A DNA stretch of 64,000 nt from Dyadobacter sp. (GTDB lineage: Bacteria; Bacteroidota; Bacteroidia; Cytophagales; Spirosomataceae), in contig NZ_JAGIAS010000004.1 of NCBI RefSeq assembly GCF_017744695.1, positions 79,303-143,302 on the forward strand, written 5' to 3'. The notes under the pieces were generated by a model. The model did not search any database. It worked only from the letters and a program-made list of their open reading frames with translations, and was not told where the DNA came from. A program made the position numbers and the translations under genes. Of this stretch, positions 17,401-25,337 are shown one piece after another. Within the stretch, counting starts at the first letter, position 1, and every line of letters starts with the position of its first letter.

Positions 17401-17499
17401 TATGCCGAACAACGACGCATCCGTCAACGGATCGAAATCGATTTCCTGTTCGGTTTGGTAAGAATAAAGTCCTCTGATTTTTAAGCGTTTGGGAATCAT
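14401..17499 (-). CDS. sbcC: SbcC-type SMC-like DNA repair ATPase
   Basis: A 1032-residue protein with the Rad50/SbcC plan: Walker A 'GAVGSGKSSILEAI' near residue 37, long coiled coils, a zinc hook 'CPLCGSLHHP' near residue 517, more coiled coil, the ABC signature 'TLSGGQKFQAALSLALA' near 936 and Walker B 'FFLDEGFGSLDK' near 970. SbcC with the nuclease SbcD cuts hairpins and protein-blocked DNA ends. Unusually, no SbcD gene adjoins it in this window: a GH3-family gene lies upstream and an unrelated membrane protein downstream. SbcD may be elsewhere in the genome. Confidence 0.9.
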   Translation of the reverse strand: MIPKRLKIRGLYSYQTEQEIDFDPLTDASLFGIFGAVGSGKSSILEAITFALYGDTERLNKSGDDRTYNMMNLRSDDLLIDFECIAGKNGDRYRFTVRGKRNSKNFKDVKTFERKGYIWRENDWVPLAESESTESIIGLSYDNFRRTIIIPQGRFQEFIELKDAERTRMMKELFQLEKYDLSRNVGSLSNRNNLALSNVDGQLLGLGEVTKEMLEEGEQQLELLRQQIQQVTRELTIQTELESTFQKLKLAGEKIQMLQSRLAALDSQRAAMQEREATLKTFEICSLHFKSIFDQKTNLLTAIVRDERISAANQSKLAELETLLGKQQETLQVLKPRYEKREELLATAEELEKVMRIMEHSQAVIKRKDALARGEEQLKEKENAIEIQKQQKQELEAANEQRKAGLGDVLEMGLVKSWFVKIDDLAADRQSIKTEAETLAAEIKTLTDGLAERLHEITGDFGIQFDGEMVLETFQKGIVSYLEAGETNRKELNRQLLHINTRVALHQYAGNLEDGEPCPLCGSLHHPEVLMADGALAAERAAIEKQLNALDEKERLLRRLQSPIERVFNQIENLEKQKTSIKQRYADAQGRLKAHDEAFAWPAFNKADHEGFEKRFAESSRVQGEIKAGETILKGLTTQIETALAEKAEKIEKPLQVLRDEILRFENTVQTLSEQLSRVNLAEFETVEKGDVSERIAALKAEYQQVSTAFAEAEKRSDVLEKDRNTLSGSQATLLVALEGSRRELLVVQEKIDSELAAYAFQSEAQVGEILQKPIRIETERQAIDEFKLALETTGAELKNLLEDHAGEQYDAAKHEEVAALKNTLTQNLNTQRKEEGNIDGRLKQMAEDLARKAALLAEKGRLQLRKEHLDDLAKLFRSSGFVDYASSIYLQNLIQAANHRFHQMTHQQLHLELGEGNSFWVRDLLNGGHMRLLKTLSGGQKFQAALSLALALADHIHVRNESKHNFFFLDEGFGSLDKNALQTVFETLKSLRKENRIVGIISHVEDLQQEIQTYLRITESEEGSRIVPSWK

Positions 17500-17507
17500 G
17501 AATGGCT

Positions 17508-17606
17508 GTCGGCAGTCAGCTATCGGCCGTTGGCTTTCTGCCTGTCAAATACAGTTTTTATAAAAATTTTGCTTCAAAAACCCGACAGCCGATAGCCGAC
17601 AGCCGA
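17508..17606. repeat. Intergenic inverted repeat of the GGCTGTCGGC type
   Basis: The 110-bp gap between sbcC and the GH3 gene has a left element built of GGCTGTCGGC...GCTATCGG steps (about 17508-17535) and a right element CCGACAGCCGATAGCCGACAG (about 17580-17606) that is its imperfect inverse complement. Each arm is itself a near-repeat of GACAGCCGATAGCC. This could be a small dispersed palindromic element or a terminator-like structure; copies elsewhere in the genome are predicted but not visible here. Confidence 0.55.
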
Positions 17607-17609
17607 AGT

Positions 17610-19133
17610 CTACAAATTGGCGAGCAAATCATCCAGGTACTCCCGCGTATTGCTCAGCCTCGGCACCTTGTTCTGACCGCCGAGCTTGTGCTGCTTGCCC
17701 AGCCAGGCATAGAAGGTGCCGGTAGGCGCAAAATGCACTTGCGGGCGCGTGAGAGCCATATCTTTGTAACGTTTGGCATCATAATCGGAGTTGACCTCGC
17801 GTAGTGCCGCATCCAGTGCCTGCACGAATGCCTCGCGGTCTTCCGGTTCTTTGGTGAACTCGATGATCCATTCATGGCAGCCCCGAGAGCCGTCGCCCAT
17901 GTACACGGGCCCGGCGGTATAGTTCGCCACCAGGGCGTCCGTCTGGTGCGCCGCTACCTTAATAGCGTGATCGGCATTCTCTACAATCACTTCCTCGCCA
18001 AATGCGTTGATAAAATGCTTCGTACGCCCGCTCACCTTCACACGGAACGGGTAAGTAGAAGTAAATTTCACCGTATCACCGATCAGGTAGCGCCAGAGTC
18101 CGGCGTTCGTCGAAATCACCATGGCGTAGTTCTTCCCTACTTCCACTTCACTCAGCAGCAATGCCCGGGGATGTTCTTTACCCAACTCTTCGATGGGTAC
18201 AAATTCGTAGAAAATACCGTAATCGAGCATCAGCAACATTTCTCCTACCCTATTAATATCGTCCTGGATCGCGAAAAAGCCCTCCGAGGCGCTGTACGTT
18301 TCGAGGTATAATACCTGATCGGAAGGGAAATATTTGGTCATAAACAAATCACGGTAGGGTTCGAATGAAACCGCTCCATGCACGAAAACCTCGAAATCCG
18401 GCCAGATTTCGAGCATATTTTTCTTACCGGTACGTTCAAGGATCTGGTCAAGCAACACGATCGTCCAGGTAGGCACGCCGAGAATGCTGGTTACGTTCTC
18501 CTGCGAGCATATCGACGCCATTTTGTCCAGCTTGCTTTCCCAATGGTCCATTAAAGCCACTTCCAAAGGCGGCGTCCGCATAAATTCCGCCCAGGAAGGC
18601 AGGTTCTGCATAATGACCGCCGACACATCGCCGATCTGGGTATAATCGTCAAAAGGATTGGCATGCAAAGTCCCGCCGATCGAAAGACCTTTCCCATCAA
18701 AAACGCGGGTATCGGGGCGGTTGTTAATCAACAGGGTCATCATATCCTTTCCGCCCTCGTAATGGCATTCTTCCAATGCCTCCGGCGAAACGGGCAGGAA
18801 TTTACTCCGCGCATTCGTGGTACCCGACGATTTGGAAAACCATTCGATCGGCGACGGCCATAGCACATTCGGCTCGCCTTTCAGGACGCGCTCGATGTAG
18901 GGATAAAGTTGCTCGTAAGCCGAAATAGGTACCTGTTCCTGAAATTCCTTGACCGATTTGATCTGACCGTAGTTATAGCGGCTGCCCCATTCGGTGTAAC
19001 GGGCTGTTTCGATCAACTCGGAAAATATACGCTGCTGGGTTTCAATGGGGTACTTCATAAACTGTTCGATCCGTTCGAAGCGCCGCTTCATAAACCAGAC
19101 AGTCATATCATTTACCAGCTTCATAAAGGTCAA
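17610..19133 (-). CDS. GH3 auxin-responsive promoter family protein
   Basis: A 507-residue protein of the GH3 branch of the adenylate-forming superfamily. Visible blocks include 'WFSKSSGTTNARSKFLPVS' near residue 105 (nucleotide-binding serine/threonine loop), 'YSASEGFFAIQDD' near 280 and 'GRTKHFINAFGEEV' near 390. Plant GH3 enzymes join amino acids to carboxylic-acid hormones; the bacterial proteins' substrate is not established. It may form an acyl-AMP from a small carboxylate and amidate it. It is preceded by a 41-bp gap from a strong terminator, so it is probably transcribed on its own. Confidence 0.87.
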   Translation of the reverse strand: MTFMKLVNDMTVWFMKRRFERIEQFMKYPIETQQRIFSELIETARYTEWGSRYNYGQIKSVKEFQEQVPISAYEQLYPYIERVLKGEPNVLWPSPIEWFSKSSGTTNARSKFLPVSPEALEECHYEGGKDMMTLLINNRPDTRVFDGKGLSIGGTLHANPFDDYTQIGDVSAVIMQNLPSWAEFMRTPPLEVALMDHWESKLDKMASICSQENVTSILGVPTWTIVLLDQILERTGKKNMLEIWPDFEVFVHGAVSFEPYRDLFMTKYFPSDQVLYLETYSASEGFFAIQDDINRVGEMLLMLDYGIFYEFVPIEELGKEHPRALLLSEVEVGKNYAMVISTNAGLWRYLIGDTVKFTSTYPFRVKVSGRTKHFINAFGEEVIVENADHAIKVAAHQTDALVANYTAGPVYMGDGSRGCHEWIIEFTKEPEDREAFVQALDAALREVNSDYDAKRYKDMALTRPQVHFAPTGTFYAWLGKQHKLGGQNKVPRLSNTREYLDDLLANL

Positions 19134-19174
19134 TTAGTTAGAAATACGCAAGTTTGTAAAAATAGCAATAAAAA

Positions 19175-19211
19175 ATGGTGAGAGAACAGTTGCAAGCCGT
19201 TCTCTCACCAT
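19175..19211 (-). terminator. Strong Rho-independent terminator after the S41 protease
   Basis: Perfect 13-bp arms ATGGTGAGAGAAC and GTTCTCTCACCAT around an 11-nt loop. On the minus strand the right arm is followed by TTTTTTATT, so it terminates the rocD-S41 protease transcript. Confidence 0.85.
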
Positions 19212-19235
19212 TCTGAAAATTTTACCAGCAGGCCG

Positions 19236-20627
19236 TTATCTGTCGAAGAACATGTTGCTGCCGCCCGCCTTCCGGCTGACAGATGACGACAGTTCCGCGC
19301 TTGCTTCCTCCGCCAGTACGCGTGCGCTCCGGAGTTGGCGTGTCACATGCGTACCCGTGATCTGAAAGAGCGCCTCTCCCAGCAAAGGATCGCGTGGATC
19401 GCCGTACGGGTAAAGAATATTCCCTTCGCTAACCTTCACATCCGGCTCAAAGCCAACATGGTAATCCGACTTTTTATCCCTGTTCAACGATTTGGAGACG
19501 ATCGGCTGCAAACCCACTTTAATACCATTCTTTTCATCACTAATTGTTACCGACCCCACATTTTTGCCGACCGTTTTTCCTCCGACCAATGTCACGGTCA
19601 TAAAAGGCTTCAACCCGTTGATAACCAACTCGCTCGCAGAGGCAGTTCGCGACGATACGAGTATTACGAGGTGTTTCAGGTCACTACCTACATTCTGACT
19701 TTTGGATACAAATTTGTCGTAGAAATAGGTCTCCCCATATTTTTTGAGGCTCGTTTCGGTCACCTGCTTGTTGTATTCTTTGTAATAAAATACGTCGTTG
19801 GCCGTCACCTTGCCCATAAGGCTCGCCAGGTTAGTTGCGGAACTCACATAACCTCCCGGGTTGTAGCGCAAGTCGAGGACCAATGCATTGATGTTACTGT
19901 TTTTGAACTCCGAGAAAATCGCATCCAGTTTCTTGTCGTACGCTTTGTTGCTGGTTTGATAAGGCTCGGGAATAAACTGGTGATAAACCACATAACCGAT
20001 TTTGCTCGCCCCGATCGTGTAAACCGAGTCGAAAAACACAGGGTCCTCCTGCAATACGATGGGCGTCACGTCACGCGTCGTCGTGGTTTCTTTCAATGTG
20101 CCGTCCTTGATGTCGGCCAAAGTGTAGGTGGCCTTGTTCTCGGTATTCAATAGTTTTGAATAGTTCGAATCCGTCATTTTCTGGCCATTCACGCTACTGA
20201 AAACATCGCCCCGCACAAAGCCGGCCTTGGCGGCGGGGGAATCCGGGATCACATAAAGCACAATACCGACAACATTACTGGTATTAGCCGGGAAATACAC
20301 CAGCTTATATTCCATCCCGCTGGTTTTCGATTCGCCGCCCAAAGAGGCCTCCAGTTCCTTCGCACTCTCCTGCATCCACGAAAACCGGTCGCCGTCGGGG
20401 CGCGCTGTTGCGTCATACTTATAAAGAAGTGAATTAAAAAAGTCGCTCGGCGTTTTGTTGTAATCGGGCGACGCGGTGATATGATCTGTCCAGTAATACC
20501 AGTATTTCATATTGGTATAAATCCACTGGTTGGTTTCTGTGTCGTTTTTGGGATCTGCGTTTTTCTCCTTGCAGGAAAAAACGAGCACGACGAGTAACAT
20601 GACAGGCAGGAAAAGTCTCAGTTTCAT
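19236..20627 (-). CDS. S41 family C-terminal-processing peptidase, lipoprotein
   Basis: A 463-residue protein with a lipoprotein signal (lipobox 'LVFSC', Cys about residue 19). A PDZ-like segment ('[23 protein letters not shown]') is near residue 120, and the tail-specific protease core contains '[12 protein letters not shown]' and the catalytic region '[12 protein letters not shown]' with the lysine in 'VGGKTVGKN'. It would act in the periplasm, tethered to a membrane. Its ATG overlaps the ornithine aminotransferase stop (ATGA), so the two are co-translated even though no functional link is obvious. A strong terminator follows. Confidence 0.88.
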   Translation of the reverse strand: MKLRLFLPVMLLVVLVFSCKEKNADPKNDTETNQWIYTNMKYWYYWTDHITASPDYNKTPSDFFNSLLYKYDATARPDGDRFSWMQESAKELEASLGGESKTSGMEYKLVYFPANTSNVVGIVLYVIPDSPAAKAGFVRGDVFSSVNGQKMTDSNYSKLLNTENKATYTLADIKDGTLKETTTTRDVTPIVLQEDPVFFDSVYTIGASKIGYVVYHQFIPEPYQTSNKAYDKKLDAIFSEFKNSNINALVLDLRYNPGGYVSSATNLASLMGKVTANDVFYYKEYNKQVTETSLKKYGETYFYDKFVSKSQNVGSDLKHLVILVSSRTASASELVINGLKPFMTVTLVGGKTVGKNVGSVTISDEKNGIKVGLQPIVSKSLNRDKKSDYHVGFEPDVKVSEGNILYPYGDPRDPLLGEALFQITGTHVTRQLRSARVLAEEASAELSSSVSRKAGGSNMFFDR

Positions 20628-21898
20628 AGATTTCCGTTCATTTCTAAAAATACCTCTTCAATAATGCGGCAAGCTGCGTCCATCTGCGGCTCATTGATCA
20701 CCAATGGCGGTGCGAAACGAATTTTGTTGCCGTGCGTAGGCTTGCACAACAGCCCTTTTTCCATCATTTTATAACAAAGGTCCATGGCCGTGCTGCTATC
20801 CTCGGAGTCGTTGATCACGATCGCATTCAGCAATCCTTTCCCTCTAACGCTTTCGATCAGAGAACATTGTTTCTGAAGCTCCTGCATTCTCCCACGGAAG
20901 ATCACGCCCATTTGTTCGGCATTTTCGGCCAGGTTTTCGTCCTGAACCACCTCTAACGCAGCTATCGTTACTGCACAGGCCAACGGATTGCCGCCATAGG
21001 TGGAGCCGTGCTCGCCCGGAGCGATCGTCAGCATGATTTCATCATCGGCAAATGCAGCCGAAACCGGCATCGTACCACCCGATAATGCCTTTCCGAGGAC
21101 AAGGATATCAGGTTTCACGCCCTCCCAATCGCACGCCAGTCGCTTACCCGTGCGCCCGATGCCGGTTTGCACTTCGTCGGCGATGAACAGGACATTGTAT
21201 TGGGTACACAAATCGCGCACGCCTTTCAGGTAACCCTCCTCGGGCACCACCACTCCGGCTTCGCCCTGGATGGGCTCCACCATGAAACCGGCAATGTTCG
21301 GGTCGTTTTTCAGCAGATTTTCAAGGGCATGAAGGTCGTTATAAGGAATGATTTCATAACCAGGCAGGAACGGACCGTAATCGTTGGTCGACGAAGGGTC
21401 TGTGGAAGAGGATATCGCCGCCAGCGTCCTGCCCCAGAAATTGCCGGCGGCATAAACTGTTTTCGCCTTTCCGGGCTCGATCCCCTTTACCTTATATGCC
21501 CATTTCCGGGTTAGTTTCAACGCAGTTTCGCCGCCCTCAACGCCCGAGTTCATCATCAGGACCTTATCATATCCGAAATAATCGCAAAGGAACTTCTCGC
21601 ATTCACCGAGGCGGTCGTTGTAGAATGCACGGGACGTAAGCGTCAACTTTCGTGCCTGAGCAACCATTGCGTCCACGATCTTCGGATGGCAATGCCCCTG
21701 GCTCACGGCGCTGTATGCCGACAGGAAATCGAAATACTGCCTCCCTTCCACATCCCACAAAAAAACGCCCTCGCCCCGTTGGATCACTACGGGCATCGGC
21801 TTGTAGTTATGCGCTCCATACCGGTATTCCAGCTCCATAGCATGTTGGGAGGTGCTGATATCGGTCGTGTCTGTATAGCTTTCCATTTTGATATTCAA
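20624..21898 (-). CDS. rocD: Ornithine--oxo-acid aminotransferase
   Basis: A 424-residue class III PLP aminotransferase. Hallmarks include '[16 protein letters not shown]', '[18 protein letters not shown]', '[12 protein letters not shown]', '[12 protein letters not shown]' and the PLP lysine in 'LGKALSGG' near residue 271. '[10 protein letters not shown]' and 'SGVEGGETA' distinguish ornithine aminotransferase from acetylornithine aminotransferase. It converts ornithine and 2-oxoglutarate to glutamate semialdehyde and glutamate, linking arginine breakdown to proline and glutamate. The second Met (residue 5) is an alternative start. It overlaps the S41 protease by 4 bp. Confidence 0.9.
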   Translation of the reverse strand: MNIKMESYTDTTDISTSQHAMELEYRYGAHNYKPMPVVIQRGEGVFLWDVEGRQYFDFLSAYSAVSQGHCHPKIVDAMVAQARKLTLTSRAFYNDRLGECEKFLCDYFGYDKVLMMNSGVEGGETALKLTRKWAYKVKGIEPGKAKTVYAAGNFWGRTLAAISSSTDPSSTNDYGPFLPGYEIIPYNDLHALENLLKNDPNIAGFMVEPIQGEAGVVVPEEGYLKGVRDLCTQYNVLFIADEVQTGIGRTGKRLACDWEGVKPDILVLGKALSGGTMPVSAAFADDEIMLTIAPGEHGSTYGGNPLACAVTIAALEVVQDENLAENAEQMGVIFRGRMQELQKQCSLIESVRGKGLLNAIVINDSEDSSTAMDLCYKMMEKGLLCKPTHGNKIRFAPPLVINEPQMDAACRIIEEVFLEMNGNL

Positions 21899-21926
21899 AT
21901 AGTTAAGAAGTTCATTTCGAGATATG

Positions 21927-21934
21927 TAAAATTA
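21927..21934 (-). promoter_or_regulatory. -7 element candidate for rocD
   Basis: TAATTTTA on the minus strand matches TAnnTTTG with one mismatch, about 30 bp before the rocD start. No convincing -33 TTG was found. Confidence 0.3.
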
Positions 21935-21990
21935 CGGAAAACACCATTAAAATGCGGATACGCCCAAAATATGTAATGAATTTAATTGGT

Positions 21991-21998
21991 TATATTTG
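21991..21998 (+). promoter_or_regulatory. -7 element of the first toxin-antitoxin pair
   Basis: TATATTTG is an exact TAnnTTTG match 36 bp before the antitoxin start; transcription would begin near 22005. A -33 TTG at the right distance is lacking. Confidence 0.45.
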
Positions 21999-22034
21999 TT
22001 TATCAGGTAATGCAAACATCATCAAGGAACAACC

Positions 22035-22268
22035 ATGAAGCTCAAATATATTTCTGACAGCAAGGGAGTAACCCGCGGCGTTTATATCCCAATTGGAGAC
22101 TGGAATGCCCTGAAATCCAAGTATCAGGAGATCGAACAAGAGGAAGATCATTCAATCCCGGACTGGGTCGCGGACATCTTGATGCAGAGAATGGAAGATT
22201 ATGAAAATGGACTGGAAGATGAAATGGATTTAGTGGAGGCCATGAAAGAAATTGAAAAAGACCTTTAA
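22035..22268 (+). CDS. Putative antitoxin of a ParE/RelE-type module
   Basis: A 77-residue, strongly acidic protein. The N-terminal half ('LKYISDSKGVTRGVYIPIGDWNAL') could form a small beta-rich or Phd-like DNA-binding fold, and the acidic C-terminal half ('DYENGLEDEMDLVEAMKEIEKDL') looks like a helix that wraps a basic toxin. It overlaps the toxin gene by one base (TAATG), the usual antitoxin-first arrangement. Antitoxin identity rests on position and charge; the family is not firmly recognised. Confidence 0.7.
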   Translation: MKLKYISDSKGVTRGVYIPIGDWNALKSKYQEIEQEEDHSIPDWVADILMQRMEDYENGLEDEMDLVEAMKEIEKDL

Positions 22269-22570
22269 TGTATAGAAACCATATTCTTCGCTCAGCCAGG
22301 AAGGATATCAGGGAAGCAGCACACTGGTACAATGACCAGAAACCTGGTTTAGGCAAGCGATTCACACACTATATCACGAAGAAAATCGAGTTGATCTGTG
22401 AAAACCCTCACATATATCAAGTTCGAAGAGCAAACATGCGTGCGGCGATCGTACCGGTCTTTCCGTTTTTGATCTTTTTTAACGTCGATGAAAAACGGCG
22501 GATCGTTTCTGTGGTCGGTGTCTTTCATTCGAGTCTGAATCCGCAAAGGTGGCAATCACGTGAACAATAA
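22268..22570 (+). CDS. ParE/RelE family toxin
   Basis: A 100-residue basic protein with the RelE/ParE pattern: an N-terminal 'SARKDIREAAHWYNDQKPGLGKRF' helical hairpin, then beta strands ending in 'FFNVDEKRRIVSVVGVFHSSLNP'. ParE members inhibit gyrase, RelE members cut ribosome-bound mRNA; the 'AAHWYNDQKPGLG' start and the 'VVGVFHSSLNP' end resemble ParE-type sequences, but the target cannot be decided by eye. It is co-translated with the preceding acidic protein. Confidence 0.85.
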   Translation: MYRNHILRSARKDIREAAHWYNDQKPGLGKRFTHYITKKIELICENPHIYQVRRANMRAAIVPVFPFLIFFNVDEKRRIVSVVGVFHSSLNPQRWQSREQ

Positions 22571-22604
22571 CCTGCTTTTCCTAGAATCTTCGCTTCACAA
22601 GCAT

Positions 22605-22612
22605 TAATTTTG
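22605..22612 (+). promoter_or_regulatory. -7 element driving the TPP riboswitch transcript
   Basis: TAATTTTG is an exact TAnnTTTG match. The predicted start of transcription near 22619 coincides with the first base of the riboswitch, which strongly supports this as the receptor's promoter. Confidence 0.6.
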
Positions 22613-22618
22613 CAACAT

Positions 22619-22698
22619 AATCTCAAGGGGTGCCCCACCGAACGGGCTGAGATCATACCCATTTAACCTGATCCGGGTAATGCCGGCGTAGGGAGAGA
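22619..22698 (+). ncRNA. TPP (thiamine pyrophosphate) riboswitch
   Basis: The thi-box is unmistakable: GGGGTGCCC near the 5' side, the CTGAGA core at about 22647-22652, ACCTGATCCGGGTAATGCC and GGCGTAGGGA toward the 3' end, with outer strands ATCTC and GAGA able to close P1. It senses thiamine pyrophosphate and normally lowers expression when TPP is plentiful. It sits 84 bp before the start of a TonB-dependent receptor, so it controls that gene; either premature termination or start-site masking is possible. No strong intrinsic terminator was seen in the expression platform, favouring translational control. Confidence 0.95.
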
Positions 22699-22781
22699 AA
22701 GCCAGGAACGGCTGTTTTCTGTTTAACATTTTATCGAACATTCTGATAGGTGGCCCCTGCCTGTTGTAATTATTGATCGCA

Positions 22782-25229
22782 ATGCGAAAAATTACTGCCT
22801 ATCTGCTGGCGCTGGCGCTCAGCACCAGCTCACTCCTCACTTTTGCACAAAAAAGTGTCTCCGGCCATGTGATCGATGCCGAAGACGGCAAACCGCTACC
22901 CGGCGCGACCATTAAAGCCGGCGAAATCCGTGGTACGAGCACCGACAAGGATGGCCATTTTATTTTGAAAAACATCTCCGAAAATATCGATGCCCTCGAT
23001 ATTTCCTATATCGGCTATCAAACTTCAAAAATTACGATCGGCACTTCAAATGAACTGGAAATCAAGCTTAACAAAAGTACTTATCAGGCAGACGAGGTGA
23101 TCATCAATGCCACCCGCGTGAACGACAAAACCGGTATGGCTTATACCAATGTGACCGCCGCGCAAATCGACAAGCAGAATATGGGACAGGACCTGCCGGT
23201 ACTGCTCAACTTCTCGCCATCCCTCGTAAGCACGAGCGACGCAGGTGGGGGCGTGGGCTACACGGGTATACGCATACGTGGCTCCGATGCGACGCGCATT
23301 AATGTGACCGTGAATGGTATCCCTTATAATGACGCGGAAAGCCAGGGCGTTTTCTGGGTGAATATGCCGGATTTCGCCTCGTCGGTGAGCAGCATTCAGA
23401 TCCAACGTGGTGTCGGAACTTCCACCAATGGCGCCGGTGCCTTTGGCGCTTCGGTGAATATCAATACCAATGCATTTCGTGAAACGGCTTATGCGGAGCT
23501 GAATAACTCTTACGGCTCATTCAACACATTCAAAAACACCTTGAAAGTGGGTTCGGGACTTATCAAGGACAAGTTTACATTTGATGCGCGGCTGTCGCGG
23601 GTATCATCCGACGGCTTTGTAGACCGTGCTTCTTCGGAACTGCACTCCTACTACCTATCAGGCGGGTATTTTGGTAAAAAAAGTTTTGTACGGGTCAATG
23701 TATTCTCGGGTAAAGAACGTACCTACCAATCCTGGAACGGCGTGCCGGAAGCCAAGCTGCGTGGCGATCGGGAAGGTATCCTTGCGTACATCGAGCGGAA
23801 TGCGCTGGGTGAAAAAGATGCGCAAAACCTGCTCAATTCCGATAACCGGACTTATAATTCTTACACCTACAAAAACGAGGTAGACAACTACCGTCAGGAT
23901 CACTATCAGATCGTTTCTTCTCATAACCTGAGTAATAAACTGACGTTTAACCTCAATGCTTTTCTCGTCCGCGGGCTGGGCTATTATGAGCAATATCGTT
24001 CGGGAGACGATTACAGCAAGTACAATCTTCCCAATGTCATCATCGGCAAAGACACCCTCACCAGCACCGACTTCATCCGTCGCCGCTGGCTGGATAATTA
24101 CTTTTACGGAACTACATTCTCTTTCGATTACAACAGTTTCAAAAAGCTCACTGCCAGCTTCGGCGGCGGCTGGAACCAGTACGACGGCGACCATTACGGC
24201 CAGATTATCTGGGCGCGCAATGCTGGAAACATCGAGAATGAGCACCAATATTATTTCAGTACTGGCAAAAAGAAGGATTTCAACCTGTACGGAAAGCTTT
24301 ACTATGCATTCACGGACCGGCTGACGGCTTTTGGCGATTTGCAATACCGTCGTGTGAGCCACGCCATCCACGGGACAGACAATGATCTCGTTCAACTCGC
24401 GTTCGATCAGTCGTATTCGTTCTTTAATCCAAAGGCGGGTCTTACTTATCAATTGGCTGAACAAAGTTCCGTTTATGCATCTTACAGCATCGGTAACCGC
24501 GAGCCGAACCGAGATGATTTCACATCCTCAACCGCCAATCTGTTCCCCAAAAGCGAGCGCTTGCAGAATGTAGAAGCAGGTTTCCGCACACAGCAAGGCA
24601 AATGGGCATTCGCGGCGAACTACTATTTAATGAGTTATAAAAACCAACTCGTACTCACCGGCCAGATCAACGACGTGGGTGGCTCCGTGCGCGTGAACGT
24701 ACCGAAGAGCTACCGCACCGGTATCGAACTGGAAGGTGCCGTGGTTTTCAACAATCACCTGAAATGGAACGCGAACGCAACGTTCAGCCAGAACAAGATC
24801 AAAAACTTTACAGAATACATTGTCGACTATGATAATGGCGGATACAAGATGGTCGATCACGGCAAATCGGATATTTCATTTTCACCAAATGTGATCGCAG
24901 GAAGCCAGTTTACTTACTCTCTGCGTAAAAACCTGGAATTGGCTTTGCTGACCAAGTATGTCGGGAAACAATACCTGGACAACACCTCCACGGAAAGCCG
25001 CAAACTCGACGCTTACCTGACCAACGATATTCGCCTTTCCTGGACCATCAAACCATCGTGGGCGAACGAAATTGCATTCAATCTGCTCGTCAATAATGTA
25101 CTGGACGAGAAATATGAATCGAACGGTTATACCTACGGTTATATGTACGGAGGCGTGCTCACGCAGGAGAATTTCTACTTTCCGCAAGCCGGGCGAAATT
25201 TCCTGATCGGGGTTAATTTCAGGTTCTAG
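22782..25229 (+). CDS. TonB-dependent outer-membrane receptor under TPP control
   Basis: About 815 residues. A signal peptide ends near 'LLTFAQ', followed by a carboxypeptidase-regulatory-like domain (about 28-110: 'VSGHVIDAEDGKPLPGATI'), the plug ('IRIRGSDATRINVTVNGIPYN', 'IQIQRGVGTSTNGAGAFG') and a 22-strand-type barrel ending in aromatic 'LIGVNFRF'. The ORF track starts at TTG 22773, but ATG 22782 gives the proper signal peptide. Active import across the outer membrane is powered by TonB. Because a TPP riboswitch precedes it, the likely cargo is thiamine, its phosphates or a pyrimidine/thiazole precursor; thiamine-regulated outer-membrane receptors are known in Bacteroidota. No inner-membrane thiamine transporter is adjacent. 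Confidence 0.92.
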   Translation: MRKITAYLLALALSTSSLLTFAQKSVSGHVIDAEDGKPLPGATIKAGEIRGTSTDKDGHFILKNISENIDALDISYIGYQTSKITIGTSNELEIKLNKSTYQADEVIINATRVNDKTGMAYTNVTAAQIDKQNMGQDLPVLLNFSPSLVSTSDAGGGVGYTGIRIRGSDATRINVTVNGIPYNDAESQGVFWVNMPDFASSVSSIQIQRGVGTSTNGAGAFGASVNINTNAFRETAYAELNNSYGSFNTFKNTLKVGSGLIKDKFTFDARLSRVSSDGFVDRASSELHSYYLSGGYFGKKSFVRVNVFSGKERTYQSWNGVPEAKLRGDREGILAYIERNALGEKDAQNLLNSDNRTYNSYTYKNEVDNYRQDHYQIVSSHNLSNKLTFNLNAFLVRGLGYYEQYRSGDDYSKYNLPNVIIGKDTLTSTDFIRRRWLDNYFYGTTFSFDYNSFKKLTASFGGGWNQYDGDHYGQIIWARNAGNIENEHQYYFSTGKKKDFNLYGKLYYAFTDRLTAFGDLQYRRVSHAIHGTDNDLVQLAFDQSYSFFNPKAGLTYQLAEQSSVYASYSIGNREPNRDDFTSSTANLFPKSERLQNVEAGFRTQQGKWAFAANYYLMSYKNQLVLTGQINDVGGSVRVNVPKSYRTGIELEGAVVFNNHLKWNANATFSQNKIKNFTEYIVDYDNGGYKMVDHGKSDISFSPNVIAGSQFTYSLRKNLELALLTKYVGKQYLDNTSTESRKLDAYLTNDIRLSWTIKPSWANEIAFNLLVNNVLDEKYESNGYTYGYMYGGVLTQENFYFPQAGRNFLIGVNFRF

Positions 25230-25250
25230 AACTACATGCCAATACTTTTC

Positions 25251-25290
25251 AAGCGGTTTCGGCAACACTTGCCGGAGCCGCTTTTTATTT
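25251..25290 (+). terminator. Rho-independent terminator after the TonB receptor
   Basis: AAGCGG...CGGCAA-CAC-TTGCCG...CCGCTT forms a two-part stem directly followed by TTTTATTT, 21 bp after the receptor stop. Confidence 0.85.
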
Positions 25291-25337
25291 CTTAACTTGC
25301 TGAAGTTTAAGATTTCACTACACACATTTCACTAATT

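Noticed and set aside
16723-17484. 253-codon plus-strand ORF
   Set aside because: Antisense to sbcC; coding character belongs to the minus strand.
23658-24464. 268-codon minus-strand ORF
   Set aside because: Antisense to the TonB receptor barrel, no domain seen.
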